A stretch of DNA of 64,000 bases from positions 2,666,001-2,730,000 of the forward strand of contig OU015551.1 in the NCBI GenBank assembly GCA_907165065.1, read 5' to 3'. The position numbers were made by a program, and so were the translations under genes. Each line of letters starts with the position of its first letter. The first letter of the stretch is position 1. Below the pieces are notes generated by a model. That model was not told the origin of the DNA. It saw only the letters and a list, made by a program, of their open reading frames with translations, and made no database searches. Origin of the DNA: Caprimulgus europaeus. Lineage: Eukaryota > Chordata > Aves > Caprimulgiformes > Caprimulgidae. This document shows positions 27,650-39,908 of this stretch, piece by piece.

Positions 27650-28118
27650 CAGAATTTCTCTTGCTTCAACTTGTGTCCATTGCACCTTGGCCTTTCATTG
27701 TGCACCTCTGAGAAAGCCCATCTCTGTCTTGGCACCCTCCTGGTAGGTAGCTGTAGACAGTGACAAGATTGTCCTCCCTCTGCCTTCTCTTCTTCTCACT
27801 AAACAAACTCATTTTCCACAGCCTCTCCTCATACAGCATGTACTCCAACCCCCTGATCATCTCAGTGGCCTCTGCTGAACATTCTCCAGTACATCAGTGT
27901 CTTCCTTCTACTGGGGAGCCAGAAACTGGAGACAGTGTCCAGCTGTGGTCTCACAAGTGCCGAATAAAGGGGAATCATCACTGCCCATGACCTGCTGGCT
28001 GCACTCTTGCTGATACAGCCCAGGATGTGGTTGGTCTTTCAAAGATGATGAAGAGCAGCCTCACACTGACTTTGGCCAGGGCCATCAGCACCTTCAGACA
28101 CATCCCATCTGGTCCCCT
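27650..28118 (-). mobile_element. CR1 LINE: 3' region joined to a reverse-transcriptase piece
   Basis: 27650-28046 is a reverse-oriented, fairly old CR1 3' region (ccattttccacagcctctcc-like, then 'ccagctgtggtctcacaag' and 'cagcccaggatgtggttgg'). 28047-28118 on the reverse strand reads HRGPDGMCLKVLMALAKV, matching the GPDGMHPRVLRELA motif of CR1 ORF2 reverse transcriptase. The sequence between RT and 3' region is missing, so an internal deletion or two fragments side by side is implied. Confidence 0.75.
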
Positions 28119-30318
28119 GTGCTTTTTTGTTTTGGAAAAAAAGAAAAAAAAAAAGTCTTAAGAAATACCAAAACGTGAAGCTCTCACTTTCCACAAAACT
28201 CTGTGTCCTTCTTTGTTTTGACTGGAAGGATTTGTGGATGATTCCAGAACTTCAAACAATATTTCTTTTAGAAAATTTGCTTTCCACACAAAAATTCCAC
28301 CCGTCCCCATTTCAGATTTCATGAAGTTGTGCTCATTCTAATTTTAACTGATCTGTCCTTTGTTATGTTGTCAAAAGACCAGTAACCACCTTACAATTGA
28401 GAAGAGGCAGCTCTTGCCCTCTGCTCCTCTCCTGAACCTCTCCAGTCCCTTTGGGTTCATTCCTTTGCTCTGTTCCTTGCACCCAAGCTTTGAGCATGAA
28501 CGTGGTTTTTTTATTCATGTTTTTTTTTGCACTGAAACTTTTTAGACCTTCTCTCCCCTGAGGAATGACTCCAACCTGTGCCTTGCTCACAGCTGGTCTC
28601 AGAAGTGTGTGAATGTGCTTGAAAGGCAAGCACAGAGCTCTGCCTGATCTTCAGGAGGAGCTGGTTGTGGATTTCACCCCACCAATAGTTCTATGCAGTG
28701 AGTTGTAGGAAGGGATGTTACAGCTTTCCCTAAAATTATCCTCTTGTTTTCATTTGAAATGAGTTCACATGGAATTTGCAGACTTTGGACCTTTCACTGG
28801 GGAAGTACACTCATGTGGTGACTTGTGGATTGCTGATGTCCTGAAGAAAATTCCAGCTTCTCTATCTGAAAATTGTTTTTAGGCTTTGCCTTGGCAGATC
28901 CGAGCAGTAAGTGGCTGGAAATCCTGCACACGGCATTGAGCAGAAGTTCCTGGGATCTGGGGAGTTGCTCCAGTGTTCTCCATCTGTTCCAGCACCGTTG
29001 CCAAGTTAAACTTCTGTGCTGCAGATTGCACAAAGGGGAGAAAAGAGCTACAAATGTAAAAAAAAAAAAGAAAAAGGTTTGAAAATGGGGGACTTTTTGA
29101 ATTGAACCAAGGGAAAAGAGAATAATGTGGGCCTCTTTGGGGCTAGAGCAGACAGCTGTGGTGAGGAGACTTCACATCTGCCTGGAGATGGCCACTCCAT
29201 GGCTGGGAGACTCCCCATCCCCATGAGCAAGGGTTGGATGCAGGCTCCAGCCCACCTGAGGGCAACAAGAAAGGTGTTTGTATCCCTGATGTGAATGTCA
29301 CAGGAAATGGAGGGATCACCTTACTCCTGGCAGGAGAAAGAGGCAATTTTCATTCTAAATAAGGCAGCTCCCATGTCAGAAGTTCCACTGTGAAATCCCA
29401 CTGCACTCACTGCGTGGCTTTTTATGAATAAAATCTTAATAAATGTCCAGTGCTTGAGTTTTTGCAGCAGACTCGCCTGGCTTTGATCTACACTTGCCTG
29501 GGCTCAGCACGGCTGCTGCTGCCTGCCAAGCTAAAGAGAGAGAGAGAGAGAGAGGGGAAAAAAAAAAGTTCCTTTCCTTAGGTTTAAAGAAAAGTGTGTT
29601 TTTTTAAACCTCTTGGCTGTGGAGTTGTGTGTTATACATCATGGCTCGGCCCCATCGCTCCGCTCCCCATCCAGAGCGCACACTGAAACAATTTCCCTGT
29701 GGTTTCCCTCCTTGGTGGAGTCGAATTCCTAGAAAACAAAAGGAATGTTGCAACTGTGGTCACCAGCTCTAAGGCTGCAGATCTTACACACAGACAGGAG
29801 CCTTTGGCTTGAGCAGGAGGACACTGATAGCAGCTTATCACGAGTGGGTTCCTTGGGTTGATCTTTGCCGTTGGCTCCAGTGAAGCAGACGGGTTTGGCC
29901 GGTTCAGTCCACATCCCCGTTCCCACAGGAGCACAGTCCCCAGGTCTGTGCAAAATTAGGGATGTTTCTACAGCCCTAGGAAAGGCAGAATGCAGTGAGG
30001 GTCTGGTCACCTCTGTTGGCCTCTTGCTCCCATCCCTGAGGTCATCTCAGAGCTTCCTGAGGCTTTCAGTGGGAAACCCATGTGGACCTGGATCTGACCT
30101 GGTCCTGTCTAAACGCCCCTCACTGATGCCCAAAGTCTCGGGGTGGTGTTCAGACTCTCATCCAAGTTGATCCACACTGAACTTGGGCAGAGCTGAGAAT
30201 GCATCTCAGTGGTGCTTGGGCAGTGGCTCACAGCCCAGCTGGACCATGCTCTCCTCCATCTGCCCCAGAAAGCTGATTGAGGGATGCTGGTGAGGTGGAC
30301 TGATAATGAGAACCTCAT
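28119..30318. other. Intergenic stretch, no gene recognised
   Basis: It holds A-rich runs (28137-28155, 29060-29075), a (ga)n microsatellite at about 29535-29554 followed by an A9 run, and AATAAA hexamers near 29427-29443. No exon could be supported. Confidence 0.45.
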
Positions 30319-30476
30319 TCATAGAATCATAGAATCATCAACTGTTTTGGGTTGGGAGGGACCTCAAAGCTCATCCAGTCCCAACCCCCCTGCCAGCAGC
30401 AGGGACACCTTCCACTAGACCAGGTTGCTCAAAGCCTCATCCAACCTGGCCGAGAACACTTCCAGGGAGGAGCATC
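30319..30476 (-). mobile_element. CR1 LINE 3' fragment, short and young
   Basis: Two tail octamers (catagaatcatagaatcat) are followed by 'ttgggttgggagggacctc', 'ccagcagcagggacacctt' and an end at 'acacttccagggaggagca'. It is nearly identical to the start of the copy at 11368. Confidence 0.9.
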
Positions 30477-32890
30477 CATGAGCTGTTTCCCGTTGTCAGT
30501 GGATGGACTAACTTGCATCCTTTTTGGAGCATCAGCTCTCACTGACCTCAACAGATGTCTGCCTCCTGTGAACTGCCCACCAGATCAGAGGGTGATTAAT
30601 GAGGGAGAACATTTCTGGGGGTGGTGGTAGATTCTCTGCTGGGAAGATCAGAATCATATTTTCAAGACAAGGTACTGGAAGATGATTTAACCCTTCCCCT
30701 CACAGGCTCTGCTCTCTGTGGGCAGCAGTGCACAGCACACCTTGTCCAGCTGTGTTAAACCTTAGACAGGAATCACCTCTTCCCTGGGATCATCCAGGCT
30801 GTGTGAGCAGACAGTCCATGTCATGGATTCTAGCACCTTGATGTCCACACAGGACCATTTTTGCTATATATTTTAGACAAACAAAGGTTACTGGACTCAG
30901 CAAAAGGTGAAGCAGCAAACTGATCTGGGCTGTGTTATTGAGAACATCAGATAAGATGATCAAATAATCTGGTTTGATGTTAAAAACCTGTTGATCATGC
31001 TAAACTGGAAAGTAAGTGAAACAGTTAATGTTGTAGAACAATTTCCCTGAGGAAACCTTTGTCTGAATTTGTTCCTGACTGTCTTGAAATGCTTCATGGT
31101 GTGCTGATAGCTTCCACTTTTGATCTCACGTACGGTATGAAATCTGATGGGAAGTTTCTGGAAATTCCCTGCATCTGTTTCTGACTCCCATTCACTGCAG
31201 AAGCATGTTCCAAAGGAAGGTGCCCTCATCTGGGGGCACAGAAGCTGGAGCACAGGGATGTGTCACAATTGTCCCTCAGCAGACCTGAAGAAAGATGGAA
31301 TTTGTGTCTTGGGCTTTGTCTTGATCTCACAAAAATCAATTATATTGTAGAACATCCAGGAGCAGCATCAGAATCATATTGGCTCAGTAATAGGGACAGG
31401 ACTCTGGCTCTGCCACTCTGGAGGGCTGCAGGAGGAAGGGGTGCTCTGCAGGTTGCTCTGGGCCCAAGGGACATCCACCTGTCTCTCAGGAGGAGTCACA
31501 GCTCCATCCAGGACAGAGCATCTTTGGCTTCCTACCAAGGAGGACAGGAGCCCACAGTCACCTTCACACAGACACATCTGTCTGGCTTCTTAGGATCCTT
31601 CTCCTGGCCTCCTCCATCACCATCATCCCAGTGGCTGGTCCTACTGATCACAGCTCTGGCCCAAGCCCCAGCTCTTAGGTAGTGCAGGTTTATCACCCAC
31701 AGACCATGACACACCACTGCCTTCAAATCACACCTCTCATTTCTTGGTTTCAGAGCTGGAGAGAGGAGCGTTGGGCTTGCCAGGACACAGCCTTGCAGGG
31801 ACCTTGGAGCAGAGCCTCGATCCCACATTCCCTGACCTCAGTTCTCAGCAAGAATCTGAACCCAAGAGCTTGATTTTGATTTTGATTTTTGTTTGAAATG
31901 ACATCACAGTTAAGAACTGTTGCTGTCCTGACAGCAATTGTGTCATCTTGCAAGAAGCAGCATGTACTAATTTTAGCAAATGCTTTATTTTTTTTATTTT
32001 TTTACATTACATTCCGAATCAGAAATAGGAAAGTTAAAAAGTACCTTAATTAAGCTTTGTTACATGTTTTTGCCAGTCATGGAGACATCATCTCCTACAC
32101 TTCTATGCACAGCTGTAGGAAAGAGGTGTTGTAATGTGTGACATCAGAACTGACACTAGTGAGAGACAAAAAAACCCCAAATTCACATCTCTCATTATAT
32201 TCACAAGATCCTGATATGGAACACCCAGAGAAGGAGCCATCAGACAGCCAAATCCAGCAATAAAAAGGAAATGTTGATGTCAACAACTATCTAGGTAACT
32301 TTAAAATCCTCCCCTGTTTATTTCCATTATAATGACATTATTAATGAGGATCTCATGCTGTTTTTCCATAGCATTGTCACATGGATACCTGGAGATCACC
32401 ACACTGAAGAGATGATGTGTCCTTTTTCTCTACCCTGTCAGATGGTCCTGTGCATTATTTATTGCCCACAGTTCAGTCTTGGTGCACAAGAGACATGGCA
32501 AAAAGTGCTGGACCAATACTATAAAAAACTTGTAAATCTTTACTGAATTTGTCAAATAATTTTGACAGATAATTAATTATTGGCAAATCTTTCCTTTCAC
32601 TTATTGTAAAATTATATGTTGTACTTTCTCCTTTAAAAACAACATTTTAGGAGCTTGAATAAATAGAATAATTTAAAATTAATTAAAAACCCCTCCCAAA
32701 ACCATTGTTTAAAGTCAAATCATATGCTCAGATCAAGCTAAAATATTCATCCAGTCACCCCTCAATGACTCTTCCTTTCTCTTCCTCTACTTTTCAGTTT
32801 GTCCAGTGCAGCAAAAAAAAATTAAAAAAAATCAATTACTTGTACAGCTCTATTCTAAGCACATAATTAATAATAATAATAATTAATGAC
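30477..32890. other. Intergenic stretch, no gene recognised
   Basis: Becomes AT-rich from about 31980 onward (T-rich at 31986-32005, A/T runs at 32530-32720 and 32810-32880). No supported gene. Confidence 0.45.
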
Positions 32891-32899
32891 AAGCATTTT

Positions 32900-33005
32900 T
32901 CCACTGTGCTTCACATATGAAAACTGAAACACTTCACAGGCAGTTTATCTTCATGGCAGCCCTGTGAGCCGAGGCAAGGCATTATCCTGTGTCACAGGCA
33001 GGGAT
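32900..33005 (+). mobile_element. Possible old L2/MIR-type 3' end
   Basis: The run 'agtttatcttcatggcagc' then 'cctgtgagccgaggcaagg' and 'attatcctgtgtcacagg' resembles the conserved 3' end shared by L2 LINEs and MIR SINEs (atcctcacaacaaccctgtgaggtaggtattatcccc-like). It is diverged and short. Confidence 0.4.
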
Positions 33006-33445
33006 CTCAGCCCCGGTGAAAATCATTTGCTAATTTTGAGAGGCTGGCAACTGATTTTTTTAATATATGATATTAATTTTACAGCAGTTCATGCACTTTC
33101 CAAAAAAGTTTGGGCCCTCAGAGTTTTCTTTGGGTACCATTTGGCAGCCACAATGGCCAAGTTAAGAGAATTTCTTTAAGTTAATGATGTTTGTCAGTTA
33201 GGCAGCCTTAGTTAAAATAGCAGGGACTGTTCCTGTGCTGTAGCAAACTTCTCCAGATGGAGCTGTCATGGGGTTGATACTTATCTGCCTTTATTTCTAC
33301 AAACAGGGATTCTCCATTTGGCTCTTAAATTCAAATTGCAGAAGGGCAGCTGCTTTTCATTTAGGGTAATTTTCTGTGGGCTGGTTGGGAGGGTATTTAA
33401 CCATCCTCCTGCTCCTCCCACTTCAGAGCTTTTCCCTTGTAGAGT

Positions 33446-34112
33446 TGTCCTGGTTTCATTAGGGTAGAGCTAATTTTCATTGTGACAGCTAGAAAAGCAC
33501 TATGTTTTGGGTTTTAGTATGGGATTTGTTATGAGAAGAATGTTGATAATATACTGATGTTTTTAGTTGTTGCTAAGAAAATCAAGGACTCTTCCAACTT
33601 CCCATGTTTTGCTGGATTGCAGGTGCAGAAGAAACTCAAGGAGAGCATAGTAATTAGCAAACCCAAATTGGTATTTGGATATGCCAATAGGATATTCCAT
33701 ATCATATAATGTCAAGTTCAGTATATAAATGAGGGCTGGCTGGATCTGGGGGATCTCTTGGTCTCTCTCTCACTCTTCCAGGATTGTGGTTTTGGTTTCA
33801 GGATTGCTCTGGCATCGCTGGGCTGGGGACTGGGCTGGGCATTGGTGGCAGTGGTGAGCAATTGCAATGTGCATCACTCATTTGTATATTCCATTATTAC
33901 TGTTCTTATAATTATTATTTTAATTTAATATTACTTTAATTTAATATTATTATTTTAATTTAAGTTTTATCTCCATTATTAAATTGTTTTTATCTCAGCC
34001 TATTAATTCTCTCACTTTTACCCTTCTGCTTCTAACCCCTGTTTCCTGGGTGAGGGAGGGTGAGTGAGCAGCTGTTTGGTGTTTGGCTGCTGGAAAGGCT
34101 AAAACCACCGCA
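33446..34112 (+). mobile_element. Solo LTR of an avian ERVL-class endogenous retrovirus
   Basis: A 667-bp element starts TGTCCTGGTTTC and ends ACCACCGCA, with the TG...CA ends of an LTR. It is flanked on both sides by the same 5-bp target duplication AGAGT (33441-33445 and 34113-34117), the size usual for ERVL. Inside are a TATA box (tatataaatg, about 33722) and an ATTAAA poly(A) signal near 33978, within an AT-rich stretch of taattt repeats typical of this LTR family. No internal retroviral region is present, so this is a solo LTR left by recombination between two LTRs. From memory it differs at many sites from the family consensus, suggesting moderate age. Confidence 0.85.
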
Positions 34113-34117
34113 AGAGT

Positions 34118-37100
34118 TTTCTAGACCATGAAACAATCCAGATGAGAAACATCAACTGTTCCACCACTTCTTGTTCCTCAGGGGGCTGATGTGCATCCCA
34201 GTATTACCTGAAAGAAAGAAGACTTCCCTCCATCTCCTTCTCCCATCCCTAACTTGAGGTCTGCTATGAAGTTATAGTGGATACAAGCAGCAGAGGTAGG
34301 TCACACACTTGAGATATTCAGTTGCCTTCTCCAGCCTGCCTGGGACCAGGTAGACCCAGGAACAATGGGGGTGGAGATATTATGGTGCACAAAAGCAACT
34401 CCAAAACACTGGGCCACCTGGGGGGAAAACAGACAGGGAGTTAAACAAACGTATCTGAGTGTTTGTAAGTCCCTGTGGCCAGCAACAAGCGTTTGATGGT
34501 GGGGAAATAAAGAACTGGTTGGAGGCTTGAATGATATTTTGAAGGAGATCTTGCTGGGCTGCTTGAATCCTGGGGTTTGCTGTGCCCTAATCACATGCAG
34601 CTGTGCTGAAAAGCCCTGCTCTAGAAAATCAGGGAGGGAGCTAAAAGCATCGTGTTCGTAGAGGTTTGTGTATGTTGGAGGGATTAAAATGCTTCTTAAC
34701 CCTCCAAAATGAAATGAAAAGAAAGAAAGAAAGTATTTTCCTCGTGTGCCAGTCACTTATAGGGCTGTATCCCACTCCCTGTGTTGGCTGTAGAGAGAGG
34801 AGAGCAAATGTACCCAGGAAATGTTAATTAAATGTGTTCTCTGAGATCAGTTACATGTGAATTAACAGAGGAAGTGGATTGAACAGGATCATGCCAGAGG
34901 CGAGACACAGGATAGCATCTATTCCAAGCACAAAGAACAGTCTTCACTAGCCCAGATACCCTAGACTGTAGACTCAAATAAAATCTAACTGGCATTACAA
35001 ATGCTTCTGAAAAGTAAAGATCTGTGGTTGATTTAGCACCTGGAAATGAAACAAGAAAAAAAAAATCAAAAATCTCTGTTTGTCTAATATCACCTGCTCT
35101 GGGTGGAAGTCTGTGGATTTAAAAAAAAATATATATTTGGTGGTCAGAAGTGGCAGATGGATTTCTGGGAGCTTCTGCAAATGTAACAAAGACCCTGTGT
35201 GAATTTTCAGGTGTCAGAACACCTCTGACCATCCAGTGTCCACGTACACAACATGGTGATCACGATGTAGGAGTCAGCAAGGATTAAACTAGGCTAGACT
35301 GGAAAGCTGATCTTTTGCCTCAAGCCTTTGTCACCAACTTGCTGTGCCCTTGAGAGGGAGGAAAATGCAGTTTCTTGTGTTTCCATTGCTTTTCTGCTCT
35401 GTACCATGCCCCAGTTCTGCCATTCTCAACCAGGTGAAGTCCAGGTTTCTCTTAAGCTGAACGAGCTCTTGCAGAACCGGGCCCAGGAACGAGTTTTTGC
35501 ATCTCGTTGAGCACTGCAGATGTGTTGACAGAGCTGCATTCCTTGCAAGGCTCCGTTATTGGCTGCTTGTGAAAACCAGCTCTGCCTTTTCCCCTCTGTT
35601 AGTCCCCACAAGTTTGCTGTTAATTAGGCTGAGCATCATTCTGACTTCTGTAAAGCTAGTAGGGGGTTGATGAGGAAGAGGGAAAAGAACAAAGAAGGCA
35701 GGGAAGAGATTTCAAAGGCAGGAGGAGAAGGGATGACAGTCTCTCCCTGTCAGCTTGGGGCTTGCCCTGGAATTTCTGCACCTCTGTGAGCTGCTCTGGT
35801 AGCTGCATTTGAACCCTCATCCGCTGGGTGCAAGGAGGTGACGGAGCTCCAGGCCAGATGGTGGGATCATCAGGAGCCGTTCGCGTCTCCGGTTGCCTTG
35901 TGCACAGCCGTTTGGGTTCCGTTTGGTGCAGAAACTCCTCTGAACCTCTGTGACCTGGAAAGCAGCTTCATTTGGGCTTTCCAGGGAGACTTCTGGCATG
36001 TTGTCTGGCCACACTGGGGGACTTCCACCTCCTGGAAAAGCTGTGGGCGTGCAGTGACACAGAGCGGAGGGAGCTCAGAGAGGAGGAGGGCCATGTGCAT
36101 TTTATTATATATTATTTAAAGAAAAGCCATTAGTAATGGTTCCTAAAGCAAGAGGCAGAGGGAAGATTTTATTTTTTGCAGAGAGCAAAAGAGTGGAAGT
36201 AGACTCGGAGCTGACATTCAAAGTTCTTGCTTAGAAGAAAGACTAAATATTGCCAACATATTTTTTAAAATTTTTTAAAGATATTTATTTTGAGAAACAG
36301 CTTAGAACTTCAAAAGTTTTATCCTCTGGAGCTGAGGTAACTTTTGAGTGTGAAGGTCCTGTGCTGGGTCACCTATCCTTCAAGCCATCTGGCTTTGCTT
36401 AATTGGAATAGTTGCACTAAGTACAGGAAAATGATCAGCAAGAAAAGTGCTTTTTACTTGATTTTTTTTTTTGCCACTGTTAACACACCATCATTTTTCA
36501 AAAAAAAAAAAAAAAGAAAGAAATGAAGAATAAATCCCAAATTGGAAACGAATTATTTTTCACCAACTCTTTTGATGTGAAGTCACTGTTACTAATGCCC
36601 TCCTGCCTCCTGCAGCTCCAGCCTAAATTTGGGACAAGCATTCACCGCATCCAGCTGAACTGAAAGCCTTCCCTAATGAACCAGACCAACTCAGGAGGAA
36701 TGGCTAGGTGATAATCATGCTGCATACAGCCGGCTCTCGCTAAACCCAACCTCTCCCCCAGCCCCTCCTTGAAGTTAAAAACTTTTGGCTGAAGAATGCG
36801 GTAGGGTTGTCCTCTCGCTACTCCCACTCCTCCTGCACCCCTTTCTCCGCTGCAAGGCCCTCCCCCTGTCCAATTTGGATGAGGCTGTACCTTTTCTTCT
36901 CTCCTTCAAGAGTGAGGGTTTTATTCCCTTCTTTTCTGCCCAGATCTCCACTAAACAAAGGAGCTCTGGGCACATCACCAGTTCCAGGACCTAAAGGTAT
37001 TTAAACAGTTTCAGACTAAATCCAGAGCTGCATAGCTAAGAGCTGATTTCTTTCTCTTTATTTGCCTAATTGTTTCTCTGCTTAATTGTATTTTATTGTG

Positions 37101-37500
37101 TTTTGCACATTTTTTTGGTTGATTTAATTTGCACACTCAAAGGCATGGTTTTGAAACGTCTTTCCTGATTCCCTCCAGACTTTAAAATCCAATTTAGTGA
37201 TTGATTCTCTCTTTGCTTTGTCAGTATATTTCTTACAAGTGGTGTTTGATGGAATTTCTCAGAGTAGAAATAATTTTTAAGATTTTTTTTTTTTAAAGAA
37301 AAAACCAACCTCTCTTTTTATGGTATAAATGACTTTTCCATACTCTTAGTAAGACTTGTGTGAACGCTCTCAGAGTACGTGCCTGTGTATCGATCATTTG
37401 TCATGCTTCTAATTTCTCCGTGAGGAAATGGATGCAGCTGGACTGGCTTCACTTTAAATTTCTGCACAAAGGTTGGAAATTTCCTGAAGTGCAAAACTTT
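34118..37500. other. Intergenic stretch upstream of the fibrillin gene
   Basis: No exon is supported. It holds a (gaaa)n run near 34716-34733, an A14-16 run at about 36500-36516 and AT-rich tracts. Its position 2-5 kb upstream of the likely fibrillin promoter makes it a candidate for distal regulation, but no specific element can be named. Confidence 0.4.
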
Positions 37501-37539
37501 ATCCTTTTTTTACAACTTCTTTTTCCATCCCTGCTCTAC

Positions 37540-38101
37540 CTTGGGAAGCTGTGGGAGCGGAGGCAACGCTCTGCCTTTTGTCTCGCTGATATCCCAGCCC
37601 TGGGCAGACAGGCGTGCGGAGCGAAGGAGCGGAGCTCTTAGGGCTGCAGGAAGGGCAGTTTCTTTGTCTCTGCCTCTGCTCCCAGCCCTGCCTTTTTCCT
37701 TCCCACTCTTGTCTTTTTCATTCACTGCATTTGAAATATTAGAGCCTGAAAAATGCATGCCCTCAAGAGCTGAGAGAGTCCCAGCTGGGACACTGGGAGC
37801 ACTGGAGGATTTTTAAATTATTTTTTTCTTTTTTCTTTTCCTTTTTCATTTTTTTAGACACATTTTCTGCCTTGTCTGGGCTGATTTTTTTCTCTTTTTT
37901 TTTGCTTGCTTTGGGGCTGGGCTGGAACGGGAAAGTGCTGCTGTGGGAAAGCAAGGGGGACAGTTAGGGGAGGCTCGGGGGCCCTGTCCCTCCCTGCTGA
38001 AACGAACTCGGAGCCTCTCGCAGAAGCAGCAAATTATTTCCACTCAGGGGAGACCCGTGAGGATTCCTCCCTGTGAAGGAGCTAACTTTTGGGGTTTTGA
38101 G
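37540..38101 (+). promoter_or_regulatory. FBN3: Candidate promoter and non-coding first exon of the fibrillin gene
   Basis: A cluster of CpGs (gcgtgcggagcgaaggagcggagc, 37610-37635) lies in otherwise AT-leaning sequence. Downstream, a stretch ends at a good splice donor (TTTTGAG|GTGAGAG, boundary at 38101/38102). The coding exon at 39606 has a strong acceptor and carries 5'UTR upstream of its ATG, so at least one upstream non-coding exon is needed. This is the best candidate by position and composition; another possible donor is CAGCT|GTAAGG near 38516. This is inference, not a demonstrated exon. Confidence 0.35.
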
Positions 38102-39605
38102 GTGAGAGATGCTTTCTGACCCTCCACCAGTCAGGAGGAGGAAGAGGAAGGAAGGGTTCCTCAGCCCTATTTTCACAAGCAGGGCTGGGAGATTTGGGGA
38201 ATGAGGGGGGTGGGAAATGAGGCTGGGGGTGGGGGGGGAGGAAGAAGAGGGAGCAGGCGAAGGGGCTGCAGCCTGTGGAGCACATTCCTCCGCCATCCGT
38301 TTCACAGAGCCTGCTCCTCGGCTTTCTCACCCTCTCCCACCCTGAGCCCGGCCTCGCGGCCCTGCCCGCTCCTGGCACCCCACATCAGCACCCTCAGGCC
38401 GAGGCTGGTGACCAGCCCCAGACTCCCTGGGGTGGCCGCTGGCATCTGTACCCCTTGCCCAGGGCTGGTTTCCTTTGCCCCCCAGTGCCTGGAGCCTCTC
38501 AGACCTGGGGCAGCTGTAAGGACTAAAGTAAAGCTGCTCCAGAGACCACTCTGGGCTCCTTCTTCCCCTCAGCACCCCGTGGGCTCCTTCTTGCCCTCAG
38601 TGTCCTGTGAGCACAGCTGTGGGCTCCTTCTTCCCCCAAGCGCCTCATGGCATGGGCTGAGCCCCATCTTCCCTCTGGGCTTTTCCCCTTGGCTCTGCTA
38701 GCAGAGGGCCCAGGCAGGGCCCATGGGACCCCTCTGCCCTGTCGCCCACCCCAGGGGGAGGCAGGGCTCGTGACTTTTTTTACCCCAGGAAGGGGCCGTG
38801 TTCATCAGGATGGACTTGCTGGGGACACAAAACCTCTGGGGCCTGAGGACTTGCTCTGGTGGGATTCAGGGACAAACCCTGGACCTGGCTCCTGCCTGTC
38901 CCAGCTCAGGGTCTCTCCTCCTGCATCCCTCCAGCATGCCCAGCCCTCCATCTTCTCCTCTGTCCCTTCACCCTCCACAGAAACCAAGTTTAGCTTAATG
39001 CACTGTGTCTTCATGCCCTAGCCCCAGCTAGTCTTCCAGCTCCAGCCCTTGATGACCCTTTGCCTTCCTCAGCACTGCTGTACATCTGATGGGTTTGCCA
39101 GCCCACCACTCTCCTCAGACAGCTAGAATTACCAGGTGTCATCTGGGAGGTTGTTTTCCAACAACTGATCTCCATGCCATGGCCTGTCTAGAGCATGATG
39201 CAGTAAAAACAGAGTTGTGAGACCTGGGAAGATGATCTGTAAATAGGATCTGCTCTTTCTTGAGGTTCTGGTCTTCTCTTCCTTCATAGCCCTTCATCTC
39301 CTGTTGTTCCTCTGAACCAAAGTGCTGTGCTGAGGTCAGTATGGTAACCTACCACCATGGGCAGCCCCAGGACAGATGTGCTTTGGTTCCAGCTCTTGGG
39401 AAAGAAAAGTTTGGCAATGTTGTGGTAGGGAATGACAGTGTGAGCGTGTTGGCTGCATGTACAAGGAGCCAAACTCAATGTAGCTGTATGACCCCACTGT
39501 ATGAACTCAGGAGGGGCCATCTAGAATGGTAAATAATTAAAATAATGTGAAATCCCTTAAGAACACTCGTGTCTCTCTTTCTCTTTCCTCTGTCTTTGCT
39601 TCTAG

Positions 39606-39908
39606 AAAGGGAACAGCAGGACGGCACCTTGGCACTTAGGGGCTGCTGCCAAAAACCATCTTCCACCAAGGCAGCAGAGACCCTCCAGCTGGAAGAAGCT
39701 TTCAGGGCAGCCAGGGGAATTGAGGAATCCGTGCCATCATGGGGGTATTATGGCTGGCCAGGTTCATGCTGGGATGTACAGCAGTTATGTACGTGGAACG
39801 AGCCCAGGGTCAATATGAAGGGGACTTGCAGACAGACAGATTTGCAGGCTATGAGGAAAGACAGCCAGCAAACAGAGTGAGAAGAAGAGGCCAAGACACT
39901 TTACGAGG
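39606..39908 (+). CDS. FBN3: FBN3 first coding exon (5'UTR plus signal peptide and propeptide)
   Basis: The acceptor is a long pyrimidine tract ending tgcttctag at 39605. The exon begins at 39606 and ends before GTAAGT at 39909. Translation starts at ATG 39739 (context gccatcATGG, a good Kozak match), and an in-frame stop at 39721 closes the frame upstream. The product is 56 residues plus two bases. Residues 1-23 form a signal peptide with a hydrophobic core ([17 protein letters not shown]) and likely cleavage near AQG. A short Gln/Glu/Asp-rich propeptide follows, then the furin-type site RVRRRG and QDTLRG leading into exon 2. Chicken-type FBN2 has the same RVRRRG...LRG layout. The segment 39606-39738 is 5'UTR. 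Confidence 0.85.

Noticed and set aside
38201-38701. Forward frame with Leu/Pro-rich start considered as the fibrillin signal-peptide exon
   Set aside because: No phase-2 donor after a Gly codon and no furin site. The exon at 39739-39908 fits all of these.
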